NCBI GenBank assembly: GCA_949093475.1
Contig: CARXAY010000041.1
Coordinates: forward strand, 1-9,033
Length of the DNA stretch: 9,033 nucleotides
Reading direction: 5' to 3'
Source of the DNA: an uncultured Oscillospiraceae bacterium
GTDB lineage: Bacteria > Bacillota > Clostridia > Oscillospirales > Oscillospiraceae
Positions 1 through 6,100 of the stretch are shown here, one piece after another; position 1 is the first letter of the stretch, and each line of letters opens with the position of its first letter. The position numbers were made by a program, and so were the translations under genes. A model generated the notes under the pieces. That model saw only the letters and a list, made by a program, of their open reading frames with translations. It searched no databases and had not been told where the DNA came from.

Positions 1-153
1 CTCCACGACCTCCTTGCTGCCGTCGGGAGATTCGGTGGTGACGACCTTCGTGCCGTCCGGCTTGGTCTCGGTGGTTACCTTGGTGCCGTCGGGCTTGGTC
101 TCGGTGGTCGTGCCGGTGGAGGGACGGTTGCCGGAGGAGCTGCCGCCGGTGGA
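1..153 (-). repeat. Gly/Ser linker and start of TETKPDGTK repeats, residues 2779-2829
   Basis: After STGGSSSGNRPST come three short tandem units: TETKPDGTKVT, TETKPDGTKVVT and TESPDGSKEVVE. At DNA level the unit is about 33-36 bp and lies within roughly 1-105. Threonine-rich repeats of this kind often precede S-layer-homology domains in surface proteins of Oscillospiraceae. The array is cut by the window edge, so copy number and anchor are unknown. Confidence 0.85.
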
Positions 154-3100
154 CTTCGTGCCGGTCTGGACGGCGGCCTTGAAGGTCTCCACAGCGGCGT
201 TCAGGGCATCCACGGCGTTGCTCACGCTGCCGTCGGTCTTGTTTTCGTTGTTGTTCAGCTCATCCTTGGCGGTGACGATGGCGGCGTCCAGTGCGTCCAT
301 GACCTCATGGGTGACGAACTTCGTGCTGCGGTTCACCTCAGCGGGGGTCTTGTCGCTGATGGTCACGCCCTTCTTGGCGGCCTCGGCCTCGGCAATGGCG
401 GCCTCCAGCGCGTCGGTGTTCACCTCGGGAACATAGCCGCTCTCGCCGCCCGTGCCGGTCTTGATGGCGACGGTAAAGACCAGCCTGGCGGCGTCCAGTG
501 GCTCTATCGCCGCATCCAGAGAGGCCTGATTCTTGTTCTCAGCGTTCAGCGCGGTCTCGGCGTCCTTGATGGCTCTGCTCAAAGCGGCCATCTCTTGGGT
601 GGTGACGAACTTCACGCCGTCGGCCACCTCGTCTTCGTTCTTACCGTCGATGACGAACACGGAGGCCTTGAGGTCTCTGACGGCCTTGATGGCGCTCTTC
701 AGCGCGCGGTCGTCCATCGTGCCGTTCTGGATGGCGGCGGGGAAGTACTCCGTCGTCCATGCGTTCAGGGTAGCCAAAGCGTCGTCCACCTCGTCTTGGG
801 TGGCGTCCGCCTTGGTCAGCAGGGCCTCGGCGGCGTCGATGGCCTTGGTGAAATTCGTCATCGTGAGCGTGGTGACGAACAGGGTGCCCGTCTCCACTGC
901 ATCGGCGGTCTTGTCGGTGGCGATCACGCCCTCCTTGGCCGCCTTGGCGGCCTTGACGGCCTCCCGCAGCGCGTCCTTTTCCGCCGTCTTCACGGTGAAG
1001 GTGGCGGTGACGGTGACATTCTTGGCGGGCATGACGAAGGTGTTGTCAGCAGCCACGGTCACAGCAGCGCCGTCCGCGTCGGTGACGGTCAGGGTGGCCA
1101 GCTCGTAGCCGGCGGCGGGAGCGACGGTCAGGGTGACCGTTTCCCCTCCGGCGGCGCGCGCCTTATCGGCGGTCACAGTGCCGTTCTGGATGTCGGAGCT
1201 GACGGTCACATCGTAGGTGGTGGGGGCGACGGGAGCGAGCTTGAAGGTCGCGGTGACGTTCACCGCGTCGCCCGTTTGCAGATTCCGGGGCATATCAAAG
1301 GTGTAGTGGGTGTCGTCCACCTTCGTGGTGGCCACAGCCTCACCGTGGTAGCCCGTCACGGTCAGGGCGTCCAGCTCATAGCCGGCGGCGGGGGTAACGG
1401 TCAGGGTGACGGTCTCGCCCTGCTTGGCGGTGGTCTTGTCTGCGGTCACAGTGCCGTTTTGAATACCGGTGGCAATGACCACGCTGTGGCTGGGCACTTC
1501 GCCCGCGATGGTGCCGTCGGTGATCCGGGTCTTCGTGCCGGAATAGTTCCCGCCGTAGGTGACAACGACCTTGACCTTCGCGCCCAGATAGGACGAGTCG
1601 TTGGGCAGGGTGACCGTTGCGCCGTTATCTGTGAAAGCATATACCTCGTTGCCGTTTGCATCCACGATAGACCAAGTGTAGCGGGCGCCGGTGGCCGCGT
1701 CGGCGGGAACAAAGGTCACGGAAAGCTCCTTGCCCAGCTCCAAAGCGCCGGAGACCCGCACGGTGGCCGTGCCGTCATTGGTCAGATCCTTCGCCGTCAC
1801 GGTGACGGTGCAGGTGGCCTGATGGCTATTGTCCTCAGTGGTGACGGTGATGGTGGCTTCGCCCACGCCCTTGGCGGTGACCACGCCGTTTGCATCAACG
1901 GTAGCCACGTTCGCATTGCTGGTGCCCCAAGTGACCTTCTTGTTGGTGGCATTGTCGGGCGCAACGGTGGCGGTCAGGGTCTCCGTCCCGCCAAAGACGA
2001 TGCTGGTGGTTTGCTTGTTTAGAGTGACGCCGGTGACGGGGTAGGTACGCGCCAACACGGCTGCAGTCTCGGTGGAGGTCACCTTGCCGGAGTTGTCGCC
2101 GGTGCCGGTGGCTTCGACCTTGATCTTCTTGCCGACATCGTCCGCGCGGACGGTGTAGCTCTGGTGGCTCTGATCCTGCAAGTTGTTGACTTCGGTGCCG
2201 CCCACATACCACTTATAGGTGGCGGAGGCGCCTTCAGGCGTGACCGCGGCGCGGAGGGTGTCGCCCACGGTGGGGGCGGTAGCGCCCTGAGGCAGCGTAA
2301 TGGTCACAGCGGTCAGCGGGGTGGTGATCTTCACGCCGGTGGCGGAAATGGTAATGTTGCCGGTGATGGCCGCACCCATAACGGTGACCTTGCCGTTTGC
2401 ATAGGTGTAATCCGTGTTCAGAGTCAGGGTGGTGTCGCCGCGCTTGACGGTGACCTCTGTGGGCAGGCTATAGCCGCTCACTGCGGTCAGCTGGGCTTCG
2501 TAATTCGTGCCGTAGGTGGCGGTCTGCGTGCCGGATGGGCCGGACACATTGCTCATATTTGTAAAGCTGACCGCGTAGCTCTTCGCCTTGGCGGAGGCGG
2601 TGATGGTGACGTTATCCGTCACACCGCCGGTAATGCTGATCGTGCCGGTGTCTTGGGCATAACCAAAGTTGGTAAAGGAAGCGCCACCCATAGTCATGGT
2701 GATGTCCGCACGCTCGGGCAGCCCGTAGGCATCAGAGCTTACACCGTCCGCCAGAGACAGAATAATGGTTGTCACCGAGCCGTAGGCCACGGTGTGGCTG
2801 TTGTTGGACAGGCCCGCCAGATTGCACTTCAGGTTGGTGAAGGTGTGGCTGATGGTGACCGACTTCTGCTTGAAGGTCACGGCAAAGGCCACAGGCGCGG
2901 TCACATTGCTCACCGTGTAGGTCTTCACGCCGTTCTCGCCGTCCGTACCGGTCAGCGTATCGCTGCCGTTGGTCACGCTGAGGATCTCAAAGCCCGCCGC
3001 GGGGGTGACGGTGAGGGTGGCGGACTGGCCCGCTTCCACCTTGTCGCTGCCGAGTACCGCCTTGCCGCCCGTCAGGGTCTGGCTCTCGTTGCCTTGGAAG

Positions 3101-6100
3101 TCCTGCGTTGTCACGGTGACGGAAACATTATGGTAGGTCTTGCTGGAGTCCTGAACGGTGACGGCCTTGGCCGTGCCGGCGTCGTGGAGGTTGTTCTCCT
3201 TGATGCGCACCTGATAGTCCCCGGCGTCCAGATCTCCGATCGTATTGCCGCCTGTCAGGGTGGCGTTCTGCCATTCGCCCCAAGTCTCCGGAGTGACACC
3301 GGCGGCGCTGGTCTTTTTGCGGTACTCGTAGGTCTCGCCGGACACGGGGCTGGTGATGACGATAGTACCCTTGGTCTCTGTGCCCGCGTTATTGCTGTAC
3401 GGGGTGCTGCTCAACTCGGGCGCGTCGGGGGCGGCGTTCTTGCCCACGGTGATGGCGTTGGTGGAGGTGCGCTCGCCCTCGTAGTAATACCGCTGGGCCG
3501 CATCCACATTCGTGCCGTACTTCGGCGTGGCGATGACCTTCACGGAGATCTCACAGCCGATGTCGTCATCGGTCAGCTTGTAGGTCTTGTTGGTCTGGCT
3601 GCTGATGGCTTGAGGTTCGCTGTCGCTCGTGCCCTTGCGATACCACTGATAGGTCAAGCCTTCCACGCCATCGTCGCTGATCTTCAGCGCGCTGGTGACG
3701 GCCTCGAGGGTCACGCCGGGGCGGGCCTCGGTAGCGCCCTCGGTGTAGCCCACGGTCACGTCGTGAACCAGATGGCGCAGAACCACCACCCGGAAGGTGG
3801 CGTAGGTCGGGCCATCATCGCCTGTTTTCTTGACCAGAATGGTTCTCTCGCCCACGTTCTGCTCGGTGTAACCGTCCTCGGCAGAGCCTTGGGCGTAAAC
3901 CAAGCGGGTGGCGTTGTTGTGGTCGGTGTTCTCCGAGCGGATCAGGCCGGTCAAGGACTGATCCTGACGCACCCACTGCCAAGTGCTCACATCGGAGACC
4001 TCAGTGGGAGTGGGGGTGGCGAACAGGCGGAACTTGTTATAGCGCTGCGTGGCGCCTTCCTGACCGTTCAGAGTGGTCAGGTCAGCATCGGAGTTGGTGT
4101 AGATCACCAGCGGGGCGTCCACGGTGACCTCGGTAGTGGAGGCGGTCGTGCCCATGTTGCCCTCGGCCTTATACACCTTCACGCTCTTGGTCTCGGCCTT
4201 CACGGTGACGGTAATGCCGGTTGTACATTCCACTCTGGTCGTGCCGTCCTTGGCAGTGGCATAGCACTTGATGGTAGCAGTGCCGGGCTTCAATGCCGTC
4301 AGCGTGGCGGTGACCACCAGCCGGGCCTCGTCGCCCTCACCCTGCACGCTGGCTTGAGTGGCCTCGTTGGAGATGGAGACAACTTCGCTGTCGCTGGTCG
4401 TCCACTCCACGGTCATGGGACGGGTAACAGTGGTCGGCGCGATGAACGCGGTGACAGTGGTGGTTTTGCCCTCAATGGCGGTGTTGCCGGTATTCGGGTC
4501 GTTGTCCACGTTGCTCCACATCTCAATGGTGCTGCGCTCAAAGGTCACGCCGGTGACCTCCTGCAGCGCGGCCTGCACGTCCACGGCTGCGCTCTCGACC
4601 GTGCCGGCGTAGGTGACGTCGTCGCCGGTGACCACAACGCGCACCTGGTTCGCGCTGTTTGTGGAGTTATACTGGCCGGTGGTCAGCTGGAAGCTGGCCG
4701 CGGTGGCGCCCGCAATGTTCGTCCAGCTCGTGCCGTTGTTGTACTGCCACTGGTAGGTCACGCCGGTGGCCGGAGTGACCGTCAGGGTGTTGCCCACGCG
4801 GGCGTACTTGCTGGACTCTGTGCCGTAGTTCGCGCCGCTCACGGTCACGGTGGTCAGCTCAGTGGCCGCCGCCGGGGTGATGGTGACGGGGTAGGCGGGC
4901 ATGGTGAAGGTAAAGCTGCCGTCCGCCTGCTTCGTAGTAGTGACGACGGTGTTGGCGTCGCCGGTCTTGGTCACCTTGACGGCGAGAACCTTGCCGTCGC
5001 CAATACCGGTGGCGCTGATCTTGATGGTGTCGCCGGCGTAGGCGTTGTCGCCGGTGGCAAGGTCAGTGCCCGTGGTGTCCAAACCAGTGACGATCTTGGT
5101 GGACAGCGTGCCGTCGGTCAGCGTACCGATGGTCACCGCGCTCTGAAGGTCGGTGCGGCGGATGACCAGATTGTCAATGAGGAAGGACGGGGTGTCGTTG
5201 ACCTGAGCGTTTGTGCTAAAGCCGATGTATCCGGCGTCAGGTAAGGTGTGTATAGCGTCGTAATTGCAGTCCCACACCTGTTTTCCATCCACCGTAATCG
5301 TGATTTTGGCGCCGGTATCCTCTACCTTGACCGCAATGTGCCGCGTCACGCCGTTGGCCATTGCAGGGCCGGCTGTACCGGCGGACTTAGACGAATCACT
5401 ACCGGGGGTAGTGCCAAACGCCTGATAGCCATAGTTGGTGGCGGAGCGCAGGCCGACGTAGACCCGGTTTTCCGAACCGCCGGGGACACGGACGACGATA
5501 CCGAAGAGGGTGTTGGCAGTCATAGCTTGATTGGCGGTCACGTCAAATTCCACTGTGCCGCTCTTCATCACAAAGGATTTGTTCACAATGGTATTCTTCG
5601 CCTGATCGCTGCCGGAGACCATGGTGTATTTCAGCGCGCCGTTCTCAAGAACTGCTGTAGCCGTGCTGCCACCACTGCTCAGCGGCACAAACTCATCAGC
5701 CACATCGCTGCCGTTATCAAAGGTATAGACCTTATACGGAGCGCTGGCCGTAAGGGTGATATCCTTGGTGGTCACACCGCCGTTTTCGGCGGAAATGGTG
5801 ACCTCTTCGCACACGGTGGTGTAGTTAGGATGGGTCACCAGCAGATACGCCGCTCCCTGACCAAAGGGGGTCACGCTCATGGAGTAGCTGCCGTCGTTGT
5901 TGCTGACGCCTACATCAACACCGGGGGTATGATTTCGGGCATCGTTATGGGAAAGAAGGGTCAGCCGCGCGCCCTCAACGGGGGTGTCGCTGCTGGCATC
6001 ACTCACAGTACCCGAAAGGGTCAGGGTCTGGGAATCCAGCTGAATGGTCACGGTTTTAGCGGTGTCGGTGTCGGTGTCGCTAATGGTGACATCCTGAGTC

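Noticed and set aside
988..1497. Repeats considered as a CRISPR array
   Set aside because: The repeats are domain-length coding modules in frame, not short identical repeats separated by unique spacers.
1446..2212. Short minus-strand open frames at 1446-1712 and 1895-2212
   Set aside because: They are out-of-frame readings inside the giant gene, rich in Pro/Arg/His, with no start signals of their own.
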